From contig NZ_QETA01000009.1 of the NCBI RefSeq assembly GCF_003123725.1, positions 20,713-84,712 of the forward strand: a DNA stretch of 64,000 nucleotides. Reading direction: 5' to 3'. The stretch is from Corticimicrobacter populi. Its GTDB lineage: Bacteria > Pseudomonadota > Gammaproteobacteria > Burkholderiales > Burkholderiaceae_B. The notes below the pieces were generated by a model that had not been told where the DNA came from, searched no databases, and saw only the letters and a program-made list of their open reading frames with translations. Position 1 is the first letter of the stretch, and every line of letters begins with the position of its first letter. Positions 54,334 to 63,101 of the stretch are shown in pieces. The translations under genes were made by a program, and so were the position numbers.

Positions 54334-56553
54334 CTAGAACGAAGCCGTTATCCGGGCGTAATAGGCGCGACCGCGCTCGTTGTACGTATAGGCTCCGGCA
54401 TCCTCGGCATTGCCCCCGCGGTAAATCCGCTTGTCGAACAGATTGCTGATACCGAAGCGCAGACGCAGATTGGAATTGACGACGTAGCCGGCACTGATAC
54501 CCGCAATGGCATAGGGACTGATGCGCTCCTGATTGCTCATCTCCCGACCCGTCTGGGCCAGCGAAGGTGGCTTCTGCACGCCATACCAGGTCAGCGTAGC
54601 CCCCAGCGACAGGCGCTGATTGACGGACCAGTCCAGCGTGGAATTGAGCGTGAACTCGGGGATGATGCTCAGCGGCTCGTCCTTGAATCGTCCCGAACGA
54701 CGCTCGGCATCGATCATGTAGGTCAGGTTGTTGTTCCACTCCACGGACTCGCCCAGCCGGAAATACAGATTGCCTTCCAGCCCCTGCACCAGAGCCTTGC
54801 CGGTATTGCTCCACTGATAAACCTGAGAGCCACCGATGGTCCCGACACTGGTCGTGCCGGCATCCACCTTGTTCTTGTAGTCATTGCGGAAATACGCCAC
54901 GCTGAAGCGCCAGTCGCCCGGATCGTAGGACACCCCGATTTCCTTGTTGATGCTGGTTTCAGGCTTAAGGTCCGGATTGCCGACCAGATAGCAGGGACCA
55001 TTGCTCATCCAGCAGCCCATACCCCGACTGTTCAAGACATAGTTCTCGGTTGCCTGATAGAGATTGGGCACTTTGTAGGCTCGGGCAATCCCCCCCTTGA
55101 TGGACCAGGCCGATGTCAGCCAATACTCTGCATTCAGGCTGGGGCTCCAGTTGGAACCAAAGGTATCGCTGTGATCAAAGCGCATGCCCGGCGTCAGCGT
55201 CAGGTTCTCGCTGGCCTCGATGTTGCTTTCCACGTAGATGGCCTGGCTCGCCTGCCTGGCACGGGTCGCGCTGCCCTGTTGCGCATTCAGGCTATCGCGC
55301 ATGCCCCCCGGATCGTTGAGCGATTCGCGCAGATCTTCTGCCCCTACGGTCAGCACCTGTGCCACATCCGCCACGGCAAAGGGCACATTGACTTCGCCAC
55401 GCAACTGCACCGTGCGCAAACGGGCCGTATCGAACACGCCGAGGTCATCACCGCCACTGCCGGGAGCCCCTTCCACCGAACCCGACAGGCCTTCACGCTG
55501 GCGATGGTTGCGGGTGACATCGTAGGCCGCACTCAGCAGGGAATCGCCCCAGTCGTACCGTCCCCGATGGGTCAGCGACACCGCCTGGCGATACATGACG
55601 TTGGTTTCCGAGTTGTACAGTCCGTCGATCCCGTCGTCGTGCCAGAACGGTGAATCACCGGCATAGCGGTTGCCCTGGCGGGAATAGCTGGTTTCCAGAT
55701 CAAAAGAATGCGTACTGTTCGGCTTCCAGGCCAGCAGCACGTTGGCATCCTTGTTGACCACCCCTTCGCGGCCATTGGCAATCGCATGGCGGAAGCGATT
55801 GTTGTAGCCCTCGGCCATATTCAGCGAGTCCGGGTCGGTATGGTTCCAGTTGGCGTAGGCACGAATGCCCAGCGTCTCGGTAATCGGCGTGCTCAGGCTG
55901 AGATTGACCCGGTTGGTCGCGCCTTCTTTGCTGTCGTCCGGCTGATTGGTGTAGTAGGTCACGGAACCGGTCGGCTTGTCCGCCACACCCTTGGTCCGGA
56001 TGCTGACCACGCCCCCCATAGCACCCGAACCATAGCGCGCCGCAGCCGGTCCGCGCAGGACTTCGACGCTTTCCACCATTTCAACGGGAACCCAGTTGGT
56101 ATCACCCCGCGAGTCTCGGTCGCCGCCCCAGCCATAGCGCACGGCGTTGCGCGAGCGCACCGGTACGCCATCGATCAGGATCAGCGTATTCTCCGGCCCC
56201 ATCCCGCGGATATCAATCTGGCGGTTGTTGCCCCGGATGCCCGAACCACTGGTGCCTGTCAGGTTGACCCCCGGCTGGCGGCGGATGATATCGGCCAGAT
56301 CATTGGCCGGCGGCGTATTCTCGATATCCTGACTGGTAATGACCGACACGCCGAGCGCCTGCTTCATCTGCTCTTCGGCGGTCCCCAGCACCTGAACCGA
56401 GTCCAGCGAATGCACTGCCTGCTCGTTCTGAGTCTCCTGGGCTTCGGCGCGGCCCCATGGACTGGCCACGACCCCGAGCGCCAGCATTACCCAGATGCTG
56501 GCATGCAGCGATCCCCCTTGTATCGCAGCGGCACGATTCCTGTTTTTCTGCAC
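54334..56553 (-). CDS. bfeA: Catecholate siderophore (enterobactin-type) TonB receptor, FepA/BfeA-like
   Basis: This 739-residue outer-membrane receptor is of the FepA group. The plug matches FepA closely over G-N-N-R-Q-I-D-I-R-G-M-G-P-E-N-T-L-I-L-I-D-G and W-V-P-V-E-M-V-E-S-V-E-V-L-R-G-P-A-A-A-R-Y-G, written here in parts. The N-terminal signal sequence ends near A-E-A-Q, and the barrel ends in R-I-T-A-S-F. Bordetella BfeA is the nearest named protein I recognise; the symbol is inferred. The usual Fur or AraC context is absent: a TetR gene follows and a TetR-type palindrome precedes it. Confidence 0.88.
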   Translation of the reverse strand: MQKNRNRAAAIQGGSLHASIWVMLALGVVASPWGRAEAQETQNEQAVHSLDSVQVLGTAEEQMKQALGVSVITSQDIENTPPANDLADIIRRQPGVNLTGTSGSGIRGNNRQIDIRGMGPENTLILIDGVPVRSRNAVRYGWGGDRDSRGDTNWVPVEMVESVEVLRGPAAARYGSGAMGGVVSIRTKGVADKPTGSVTYYTNQPDDSKEGATNRVNLSLSTPITETLGIRAYANWNHTDPDSLNMAEGYNNRFRHAIANGREGVVNKDANVLLAWKPNSTHSFDLETSYSRQGNRYAGDSPFWHDDGIDGLYNSETNVMYRQAVSLTHRGRYDWGDSLLSAAYDVTRNHRQREGLSGSVEGAPGSGGDDLGVFDTARLRTVQLRGEVNVPFAVADVAQVLTVGAEDLRESLNDPGGMRDSLNAQQGSATRARQASQAIYVESNIEASENLTLTPGMRFDHSDTFGSNWSPSLNAEYWLTSAWSIKGGIARAYKVPNLYQATENYVLNSRGMGCWMSNGPCYLVGNPDLKPETSINKEIGVSYDPGDWRFSVAYFRNDYKNKVDAGTTSVGTIGGSQVYQWSNTGKALVQGLEGNLYFRLGESVEWNNNLTYMIDAERRSGRFKDEPLSIIPEFTLNSTLDWSVNQRLSLGATLTWYGVQKPPSLAQTGREMSNQERISPYAIAGISAGYVVNSNLRLRFGISNLFDKRIYRGGNAEDAGAYTYNERGRAYYARITASF

Positions 56554-56572
56554 AACTGGCTCCTCAAAACTA

Positions 56573-56607
56573 ACTACCGTACGTTAGAAAACCTAACGGA
56601 CGGTAGT
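56573..56607. promoter_or_regulatory. TetR-type inverted repeat upstream of catecholate receptor
   Basis: Two 15-base arms (ACTACCGTACGTTAG at 56573-56587, and its near-perfect complement at 56593-56607) are separated by 5 bases, with one mismatch. Each arm is itself an imperfect palindrome around CGTACG or CGTCCG, as in operators that bind two TetR dimers. It lies 20 bases before the receptor start. Confidence 0.6.
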
Positions 56608-56711
56608 TTATTGGGTATAGTTTTGATTTGCAACATCAACAGCGCCTGTTGTTCAGCCCGAGCACCTGCAAGGGTGCTCCGGACTACCTGCAGCAAAAGG
56701 AGTAATCGGCC

Positions 56712-58496
56712 CTAGAACGTATCCCAGTCATCCGCCTTGTCGGTCGCAGCCTTGGGCGCGCTGGTCTTGTCATGTGCAAGCGCAGCAGTCGGCCGTGCCT
56801 TGGCAGGAGCCGGCCTGGCGACCGGTCGGCGCACCGGTGCTGCCGTGCGACCCGATGACTGAATACGTGCGGCAGGCCGTACCTGCACTGCATCAGAGGT
56901 ACCAGTCACGCCAAGGCGAAATACACTGACCAGTTCGACCAGCCGCGCAGCCTGCTCATTGAGGCTGGCAGCAGCGGCAGCAGACTGCTCGACCAGTGCG
57001 GCATTCTGCTGGGTAACCTGATCCAGCTGATTGACGGCATCACCGACCTGGGAAATGCCCTGCGTCTGTTCATGCGTGGCAGCCCCGATCTCGGCAATCA
57101 GGTCGGCAACGCGCTTCACCTGGTCCACGATCTCGCTCATCGTGGAGCCCGCTTCGCCGACCTGCTGCGCGCCATCCTCGACCTTGGAGACACTCTCGCC
57201 GATCAAATCCTTGATCTCCTTGGCGGCCTGAGCCGAACGCTGGGCCAGCGTGCGCACTTCGCCAGCCACCACGGCAAATCCCTTGCCCTGCTCGCCGGCA
57301 CGCGCGGCTTCCACGGCGGCATTGAGCGCCAGGATATTGGTCTGGAAGGCGATCGAGTCGATGACGCCGGTGATATCGGCAATCTTGCGGGAACTGGCCG
57401 TGATGGCTTCCATCGTCCGCACGACGTCGCCGACGACTTCGCCGCCGCGTACCGCTGTCGTACTGGCCGAGTTTGCCAGTTGCGCCACGGTATCGACCGT
57501 ATCGGCATTCTGGCGAACCGTGGAATTCATCTGCTCCATCGCTGCAGCCGTCTGTTCCAGGCTGGACGCCTGTTCTTCGGTACGCTGGCTAAGATCAGCG
57601 TTGCCACTGGCGATTTCACTGGAGCCAGTCGCAATCGATTCACTGCTCTGACGCACCTCACCCACGACTTGGGCAAGGCTGTTGCGCATTGCACGCATGG
57701 CAGCCAGCACACTGGTTGTATCACCGGCATGCACCTCGACCTCGATCGCCAGGTTGCCCTGGGCAATATCCTGGGCAATCCGGGCCGCATAGGCCGGCTC
57801 ACCACCCAGTTGCGTCTTGATGCGACGGGTAATCGTCCAGGCCACCACGCAGCCCAGCAAGACCGACACAATCGTCAGCACCAGCAGGATCACCAGCGCC
57901 TGATGCAGGTCTCGCTCGGATTGTGCCGACGTGCCGAGCGTAACTCGGCTCTGATAAGCAATCATGGCATCGACGGCATCGAAATAAGCCACCTGCACGG
58001 TACGCAGCGGCCCCGCAATCAGGCCACGGGCACCTTCGGCATCGCCAGCCATGATCCGCTGCCACGCCTTGTCCGATACATCCAGGTAGGCAGGCCGGGT
58101 CTGTTCGATCCGGCCCAGCAGGCCCGAGGCCTCGGCTACTTCGCGCTGGTCGATGCCGGGCAGCGAAGCAGCGCCATTGACCAGGCGACGGAAGGTTGTC
58201 AGGATTTCGGTATTACGCGCGGTCGCCTGCTCGAGGCTGCGCACATCGTCGGCACGTCCGCGCAGGGCGGCATCAACTGCGCCGTCGCGCAGCAGACGGG
58301 CGCGCAGGTTGGCGTTGTTCTTGACCTCCTGCAGCATATTGAGGTCATTGAGCCGTGCCTGGGTCAGGCCTTGCAGGTCGTTGGCAGCGTCCAGGCGCAG
58401 GGCTGCGAACGCCGCCACCAGCACACCCACCGCAATCACGCCTGCGAACCCCACGGCAAGGAGCCGGCCCAGTTTCATGTTTGCAAAGACACGCAT
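56712..58496 (-). CDS. Methyl-accepting chemotaxis protein
   Basis: This 594-residue receptor has an N-terminal membrane helix (about residues 9-31), a four-helix periplasmic ligand domain (about 32-190), a second helix (about 192-215), HAMP, and a methyl-accepting cytoplasmic hairpin with the tip [13 protein letters not shown]. The C-terminus carries a Pro/Ala/Lys-rich linker ending D-W-D-T-F. This matches the N-W-E-T-F-type pentapeptide that tethers CheR/CheB and suggests a high-abundance-type receptor. The ATG at 58496 with GGGAAG upstream is preferred over the longer frame. Confidence 0.92.
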   Translation of the reverse strand: MRVFANMKLGRLLAVGFAGVIAVGVLVAAFAALRLDAANDLQGLTQARLNDLNMLQEVKNNANLRARLLRDGAVDAALRGRADDVRSLEQATARNTEILTTFRRLVNGAASLPGIDQREVAEASGLLGRIEQTRPAYLDVSDKAWQRIMAGDAEGARGLIAGPLRTVQVAYFDAVDAMIAYQSRVTLGTSAQSERDLHQALVILLVLTIVSVLLGCVVAWTITRRIKTQLGGEPAYAARIAQDIAQGNLAIEVEVHAGDTTSVLAAMRAMRNSLAQVVGEVRQSSESIATGSSEIASGNADLSQRTEEQASSLEQTAAAMEQMNSTVRQNADTVDTVAQLANSASTTAVRGGEVVGDVVRTMEAITASSRKIADITGVIDSIAFQTNILALNAAVEAARAGEQGKGFAVVAGEVRTLAQRSAQAAKEIKDLIGESVSKVEDGAQQVGEAGSTMSEIVDQVKRVADLIAEIGAATHEQTQGISQVGDAVNQLDQVTQQNAALVEQSAAAAASLNEQAARLVELVSVFRLGVTGTSDAVQVRPAARIQSSGRTAAPVRRPVARPAPAKARPTAALAHDKTSAPKAATDKADDWDTF

Positions 58497-58600
58497 CACA
58501 TCTTCCCCTGGCCGTGGCCGCGCCATCAGCACATTTTGGTTGCATCAAAAAAATTATCTTACATTTTACATGCAATAACCTGACGGAAAGATGACATAAG

Positions 58601-58627
58601 GCATGCCCGACTGAAAACCGGGCATGC
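58601..58627 (-). terminator. Hairpin at end of metF (possible terminator)
   Basis: A perfect 9-bp stem (GCATGCCCG / CGGGCATGC) with a 9-base loop lies 10 bases past the metF stop on the minus strand. It is followed by a T-containing but not continuous tract (CTTATGTCATCTTT). Confidence 0.5.
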
Positions 58628-58636
58628 TATGGCAGG

Positions 58637-59476
58637 CTAGCTGTCGAGCCCCAGTCCGCGCCAGATATCCAATACCGGGTCAGCCTGATTCAGCGTATAG
58701 AAATGCAGTCCCGGCACACCGGCATCCAGCAGGCGGCGGCACATGTCGGTGATCACCTCGGTACCGAACGCTTTGATCGAAGCACGGTCATCGCCATACT
58801 CGTTGAGCCGCAACTTGATCCAGCGCGGGATCTCGGCACCGCACATGGCCGAAAACCGCGATAACTGGCTGTTGTTGGTGATCGGCATGATGCCCGGGAT
58901 GATCGGCACATCGACGCCAGCAGTCCGGGCCCGCTCGACAAAGTCGAAATAGGCATCGGCATTGAAGAAATACTGCGTGATCGCGCCATCCGCCCCCGCC
59001 CTGACCTTGGCGGCAAAATGCGCCAGATCCTCGCCCGGTCCTGCAGCCTGGGGATGCATCTCGGGATAGGCAGCCACTTCAATATGGAAAGCGTCGCCGC
59101 TTTCTTCACGGATGAAGGCCACCAGCTCCGCCGCATAGCGCAGTTCGCCTGCCTCCGGCCCCATGCCCGACGGCAGATCACCACGCAAGGCCACCACGCG
59201 CCGCACGCCCTGCTCGCGATACGACTGCAGAATCTGGCGCAGATCATCACGGCTGGAACCCACGCAGGACAGATGTGGTGCGGCATCGCAGCCAAAATTG
59301 CGGAACGTGCCAACCGTGCGAGCCGTGCCCTCGCGGGTAGATCCACCGGCACCGAACGTGACGCTGACATAGCGCGGATGCACGGCCAGCAACTGCTTGG
59401 CCGTGCGCACCAGCCGCTCCTGTGCGGCCAGATCACGCGGGGGAAAAAACTCCAGACTCAGATCAGGCTTGGTCAT
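58637..59476 (-). CDS. metF: Methylenetetrahydrofolate reductase
   Basis: This 279-residue FAD enzyme makes 5-methyl-THF for methionine synthesis. The catalytic Glu is in L-E-F-F-P-P-R-D at the start. T-F-G-A-G-G-S-T-R, the D-L-P-S-G-M-G loop, Q-Y-F-F-N-A-D and P-G-I-M-P-I are all typical. It lies 14 bases after the small holin-like gene in the ahcY - holin-like - metF row, so it belongs with the methyl-cycle operon that the SAH riboswitch should control. Confidence 0.95.
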   Translation of the reverse strand: MTKPDLSLEFFPPRDLAAQERLVRTAKQLLAVHPRYVSVTFGAGGSTREGTARTVGTFRNFGCDAAPHLSCVGSSRDDLRQILQSYREQGVRRVVALRGDLPSGMGPEAGELRYAAELVAFIREESGDAFHIEVAAYPEMHPQAAGPGEDLAHFAAKVRAGADGAITQYFFNADAYFDFVERARTAGVDVPIIPGIMPITNNSQLSRFSAMCGAEIPRWIKLRLNEYGDDRASIKAFGTEVITDMCRRLLDAGVPGLHFYTLNQADPVLDIWRGLGLDS

Positions 59477-59489
59477 AGGAAAGAAAAGG

Positions 59490-59828
59490 TTATGCGTTTA
59501 CCAGGTTCGAAAGCAGACCCGAGATCAGGCTATACAGAATGGCACCAGCCACCGCCCACCAGAAACCGTTGACCTGGAAGCCCTTGAGAATCGAACCGGC
59601 AAACCAGAACAACAACGCATTGAGGACGATCAGGAACAGCCCCAGCGTGACGATCGTGATCGGCAGCGTCAGGAAAATCAACACCGGTTTGACCAGCGCA
59701 TTGAGCAACCCCAGCACCAGCGCGGCGATCAATGCCGAGCCGAAACTGGCCACCGCAATGCCAGGCAGCAGATAGGCAACAGCCAGCAGCGATACCGCAT
59801 TCAGAATCCATACCAGAATCAGCGTCAT
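59490..59828 (-). CDS. Small four-helix membrane protein, 'phage holin superfamily IV' type
   Basis: This 112-residue, very hydrophobic protein has four predicted helices and the motif L-N-A-L-V-K-P-V-L-I-F-L-T-L-P, as in the superfamily IV holin-like (YvlD/DUF360) proteins. AGGAGA 7 bases before the ATG at 59828 fixes the start. Despite the family name there is no lysin or other phage gene here. The gene is a regular member of this methyl-cycle operon in Burkholderiales, and its cellular role is unknown. Confidence 0.88.
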   Translation of the reverse strand: MTLILVWILNAVSLLAVAYLLPGIAVASFGSALIAALVLGLLNALVKPVLIFLTLPITIVTLGLFLIVLNALLFWFAGSILKGFQVNGFWWAVAGAILYSLISGLLSNLVNA

Positions 59829-59981
59829 GAGAGATCTCCTGTAGTCAGACAGCGCAAATGCAGCCTGTCGCGACAGCGTAACGGCAGGCCAAATGGAACG
59901 CAACAAAGGCCGGCGTACTGCGCCGCTGCAGTTGCCCCTCCCGATTCGGACGGGTGCAGCGGCGGTCGCCAGCCTGCCGCA

Positions 59982-61400
59982 TCAATAGCGATAGTGGTCG
60001 GCCTTGTAGGGGCCTTGCACCGACACGCCAATATAGGCGGCCTGCTCTGGTGTGAGCTCAGTCAGATTCACGCCGAGTTTCTTGAGATGCAGGCGTGCGA
60101 CCTTTTCGTCAAGATGCTTGGGCAGAATGTAGACCTTGCCCGACTCGTAGGCTTCGCCGCGCGTGAACAGCTCGATCTGGGCGATGGTCTGGTTGGTAAA
60201 GGATGCCGACATCACAAACGAGGGGTGTCCGGTGGCGCAGCCCAGGTTGACCAGGCGGCCCTTGGCCAGCAGGATGATGCGCTTGCCATCGGGGAAGATC
60301 ACGTGATCGACCTGCGGCTTGATTTCTTCCCACTGGCAGTCTTCGATGGCTGCCACGTCGATTTCATTGTCGAAATGGCCGATGTTGCAGACGATGGACT
60401 GGTCTTTCATCCGCTCCATGTGCTCACGACGGATCACGTTGTAATTGCCGGTGGTGGTCACGAAGATATCGGCCTTGTCGGCTGCCTCTTCCATCGTCAC
60501 AACCTTGAAGCCTTCCATCGAGGCCTGCAGCGCGCAGATCGGATCGATCTCGGTGACCCAGACCTGGGCACGCAGCGCCGCCAGCGCCTGGGCGCAGCCC
60601 TTGCCCACGTCGCCATAGCCAGCCACCACAGCGATCTTGCCAGCCACCATCACATCGGTGGCGCGCTTGATGCCGTCAACCAGTGACTCGCGGCAGCCGT
60701 ACAGATTGTCGAACTTGGACTTGGTCACGGAGTCGTTGACGTTGATGGCCGGGAAGGCCAGTTCGCCCTTCTGCGACATCTGGTACAGGCGGTGCACGCC
60801 GGTGGTGGTTTCCTCGGTCACGCCCTGGATCTGCGCCAGGCGGGTCGAGTACCACTTGGGATCGCGTGCCAGGGTTTCACGAATGGCGGCAAACAGGACT
60901 TTTTCCTCGGCGCTGCCGGGGTTGGCCAGCACGGAGGCATCCTGCTCGGCTCGCGCGCCCAGGTGCAGCAGCAGCGTGGCGTCGCCGCCATCGTCCAGAA
61001 TCATGTTGGCGTGACGGTGGTCGGGCCAGTTGAAGATCTCGTGGGTATAGCGCCAATAGTCTTCCAGCGTCTCGCCCTTGACGGCAAACACCGGCGTACC
61101 GCTGGCAGCGATAGCGGCAGCGGCATGATCCTGGGTCGAGAAGATGTTGCACGAGGCCCAGCGCACTTCGGCACCCAGTGCCTGCAGGGTCTGGATCAGC
61201 ACGGCCGTCTGGATGGTCATGTGCAGGCTGCCGGCGATGCGCGCACCCTTGAGGGGCTGGCTGGCGGCGAACTCTTCACGGGTGGCCATCAGGCCGGGCA
61301 TTTCGGTTTCGGCGATCGCGATCTCGCGACGGCCCCATTCGGCCAGGCCGATGTCGGCGATTGTGTAGTCGGTGAAATTGGCGGTTGCTGCTGCGGTCAT
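59982..61400 (-). CDS. ahcY: S-adenosylhomocysteinase
   Basis: This 472-residue NAD-dependent enzyme splits S-adenosylhomocysteine into adenosine and homocysteine. The N-terminal [13 protein letters not shown], the NAD site G-Y-G-D-V-G-K-G, the catalytic region [14 protein letters not shown] and the C-terminal K-A-D-H-Y-R-Y are all present. The start M-T-A-A-A at 61400 is preferred to a longer frame. The leader contains an SAH riboswitch, so the gene is expected to turn on when its substrate builds up. Confidence 0.97.
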   Translation of the reverse strand: MTAAATANFTDYTIADIGLAEWGRREIAIAETEMPGLMATREEFAASQPLKGARIAGSLHMTIQTAVLIQTLQALGAEVRWASCNIFSTQDHAAAAIAASGTPVFAVKGETLEDYWRYTHEIFNWPDHRHANMILDDGGDATLLLHLGARAEQDASVLANPGSAEEKVLFAAIRETLARDPKWYSTRLAQIQGVTEETTTGVHRLYQMSQKGELAFPAINVNDSVTKSKFDNLYGCRESLVDGIKRATDVMVAGKIAVVAGYGDVGKGCAQALAALRAQVWVTEIDPICALQASMEGFKVVTMEEAADKADIFVTTTGNYNVIRREHMERMKDQSIVCNIGHFDNEIDVAAIEDCQWEEIKPQVDHVIFPDGKRIILLAKGRLVNLGCATGHPSFVMSASFTNQTIAQIELFTRGEAYESGKVYILPKHLDEKVARLHLKKLGVNLTELTPEQAAYIGVSVQGPYKADHYRY

Positions 61401-61480
61401 GGTGTCGTTCTCCGGACGGGAGCACACAGAACGGGCAACCGCGCACTGCGCGTCTCACCTCGGCCTGTCTGCACAGAAAA

Positions 61481-61567
61481 TGAGGTGAGCGTCGTTGCTG
61501 CCGGCAGTTTTGCTGCCGGTTGGAATCCGAGCCTGGCGGGCTGTACCCGTCGCAACGCTCCTCGGAC
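61481..61567 (-). ncRNA. S-adenosylhomocysteine (SAH) riboswitch
   Basis: On the minus strand the leader begins CCGAGGAGCGTTGC, then has CCGCCAGGCTCGGA, a perfect hairpin (CCGGCAG-CAAAA-CTGCCGG), and ends in CAACGACGCTCACCTCA. CCGAG pairs with CTCGG, and GAGCGT pairs with ACGCTC near the 3' end; these are the conserved pairings and bases of the SAH riboswitch family. It lies 80 bases before the ahcY start, and binding of SAH should raise ahcY expression. Confidence 0.92.
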
Positions 61568-61584
61568 TCTTCAAATCGAGAGGC

Positions 61585-61590
61585 ATTGTA
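61585..61590 (-). promoter_or_regulatory. Candidate -10 element for the ahcY transcript
   Basis: TACAAT on the minus strand lies about 18 bases before the riboswitch. This would put transcription start near 61577, just ahead of the aptamer. The -35 region (around TTCCTT, 18 bases upstream) is weak. Confidence 0.4.
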
Positions 61591-61758
61591 CCTGCAAATA
61601 TATTTATCAAGGAACCTGCGCATCGATACATGGTCTACCTACACAGTCCCCTGCTGCTCATTGACAATTCTCGCTGCATTGACAGTCCTTGTCGTGACAC
61701 GACAGACTGTGCTGCCACAAAATGCGGCGAACACCTGTCATCCAACCCACCATTGCCG

Positions 61759-62685
61759 ATGCCTACATCCGACCTCCTCAACGCGTGGCCTGATCTCAAT
61801 GATCTCAAATTTGCCGTCGCCGTCGCCGATGCCGGTGGTTTCTCTGCAGCAGCACGCCTGCTCGGCGTCCCCAAGTCGCGCCTCAGCCAGCACATTTCCC
61901 AACTGGAAACCGAGCTCGGCATGCGCCTGTTCCAGCGCACTACACGCCACTTCTCCATCACGGAAGCCGGTGACATCTTCCTGGCCAATTGCAGGAGCGT
62001 GCTCCAGCAGGCCCAGAACGCACGCGACATCATGACCGCCCTGCAGCGTGAGCCGCAGGGCTTTGTCCGCCTGAGTTGCCCGCCCTCGTTCGCCCAGTCC
62101 ATCATGCCGCGCCTGCTGGTCGAGTTCATGGAGCAATACCCGCGTATCCAGGTGCACCTGCGCGTCAAGAGCGGGCATTTCGACCTGCTCAGCGAAGGTT
62201 TCGACGTGTCCATCCGTGTCCGCAGCGAGCTGGATACCGACCATGATCTGATCGCACGCATCTTTGGCATTTCCCAACCCATGCTGATCGCCAGCCCCAA
62301 GCTATGGGATACGCATGCGCGCATCGATTGCCCCGAGCAGTTGGCCAACCTGCCTTTTCTATCCATGGTGGACGCCGAAGAGCGGCGCAACATCCCCCTC
62401 TCAAGACAAACAGACACGGTCAATATCAACGTGTCCCCACGCCTGGTATGCAGCGACTTCCACATTTTGCAGGAAGCGGTATGCGCCGGTCTGGGAGCAG
62501 CCGTCCTGCCGGACATCATCGCCATACCACTCCTTAAAGCAGGGCACGTCGAGCCGCTGCTGCCTGAGTGGTCATACCCCCGCAATATCGGCCACTTCGT
62601 TTATCCCACCCGACGCGGTCTGATGCCGGGCGTACGCGCACTGGTCAATTTCCTGGCGCAACGCCTGGTGCACCTGCCTTTCTGA
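61759..62685 (+). CDS. LysR-family transcriptional regulator
   Basis: This 308-residue protein has an N-terminal winged helix (F-A-V-A-V-A-D-A-G-G-F-S-A-A-A-R-L-L, S-R-L-S-Q-H-I-S-Q-L-E) and a periplasmic-binding-protein-like effector domain. The ATG at 61759 begins 12 residues before the first helix, as in other members; the frame upstream of it overlaps the riboswitch region. It is divergent from ahcY, and the aldehyde dehydrogenase gene lies downstream. Whether it controls that gene is not shown. Members of this subgroup often regulate quinone or aldehyde metabolism. Confidence 0.88.
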   Translation: MPTSDLLNAWPDLNDLKFAVAVADAGGFSAAARLLGVPKSRLSQHISQLETELGMRLFQRTTRHFSITEAGDIFLANCRSVLQQAQNARDIMTALQREPQGFVRLSCPPSFAQSIMPRLLVEFMEQYPRIQVHLRVKSGHFDLLSEGFDVSIRVRSELDTDHDLIARIFGISQPMLIASPKLWDTHARIDCPEQLANLPFLSMVDAEERRNIPLSRQTDTVNINVSPRLVCSDFHILQEAVCAGLGAAVLPDIIAIPLLKAGHVEPLLPEWSYPRNIGHFVYPTRRGLMPGVRALVNFLAQRLVHLPF

Positions 62686-62710
62686 AAATAAAGACAGGCC
62701 ATTCTTCCGC

Positions 62711-62724
62711 TTGATCTTTATCAA
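62711..62724. promoter_or_regulatory. FNR/Anr-type box
   Basis: TTGATCTTTATCAA matches the consensus TTGAT-N4-ATCAA exactly, extended to a 7-bp inverted repeat (GCTTGAT / ATCAAGC). It lies 26 bases past the LysR stop and about 380 bases before the aldehyde dehydrogenase start. Confidence 0.6.
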
Positions 62725-62800
62725 GCAAACCGTTCTCCCCCCGCCAGCCCATCCCGACAGGACGCACCGGAAAAATCCGGTCGCTCTGCGTGGCATTTTG

Positions 62801-62835
62801 GCGTTGCGCACCGTGCCGCAACGCTTCCCATCCCT
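62801..62835 (+). terminator. Hairpin with pyrimidine-rich tail
   Basis: A perfect 8-bp stem (GCGTTGCG / CGCAACGC, loop of 8) is followed by TTCCCATCCCTTTT. It could end the lysR transcript or a short transcript starting at the FNR-type box. The tail is not a clean T-run. Confidence 0.45.
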
Positions 62836-63101
62836 TTTCTCTCCCGATTTCGACTAACGGGGACAGAGCCTGATCGCAAGCGTTCATGGCACCGAACAAT
62901 CTGTTCAATCGTTGGCCATACCCCAGCGAAATCCGATCCGCTATATTTTTAAAAACCACACAAAGGCTATGGATTTGATTGGAAAACCCTATCGATATTC
63001 AAAAACGAAACAGACGGGAGACCTGACATAAAGAAGTGATTGAAAAAGCAGACCAGAAAAGCATTCAACGCCATATATAAGATTCAAGCAGCAGAGACAC
63101 C

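Larger units (their letters stand above)
62686..63101. other. 416-base intergenic region without a convincing gene
   Basis: It contains a perfect FNR/Anr-type box, two hairpins (62766-62781 and 62801-62824) and then AT-rich DNA with runs such as TATATTTTTAAAAA (62942-62956) up to the aldehyde dehydrogenase start. Small frames exist on both strands but none has a ribosome binding site with convincing codon use. I see no repeat. Confidence 0.6.

Noticed and set aside
59490..59828. Prophage remnant suggested by the 'phage holin' family name
   Set aside because: There is no endolysin, integrase or structural gene nearby. The gene is a standard member of the ahcY-metF row in this group of bacteria.
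62792..62808. Possible sigma-54 promoter (TGGCAT ... TTGCG) before the aldehyde dehydrogenase
   Set aside because: The GG and GC doublets are 12 bases apart instead of 10, and the site lies within a hairpin far from the gene start.
62645..62959. Possible minus-strand gene of 104 residues between lysR and the aldehyde dehydrogenase
   Set aside because: It overlaps the end of lysR and covers the FNR-type box and hairpins. It has no ribosome binding site and no recognisable domain.
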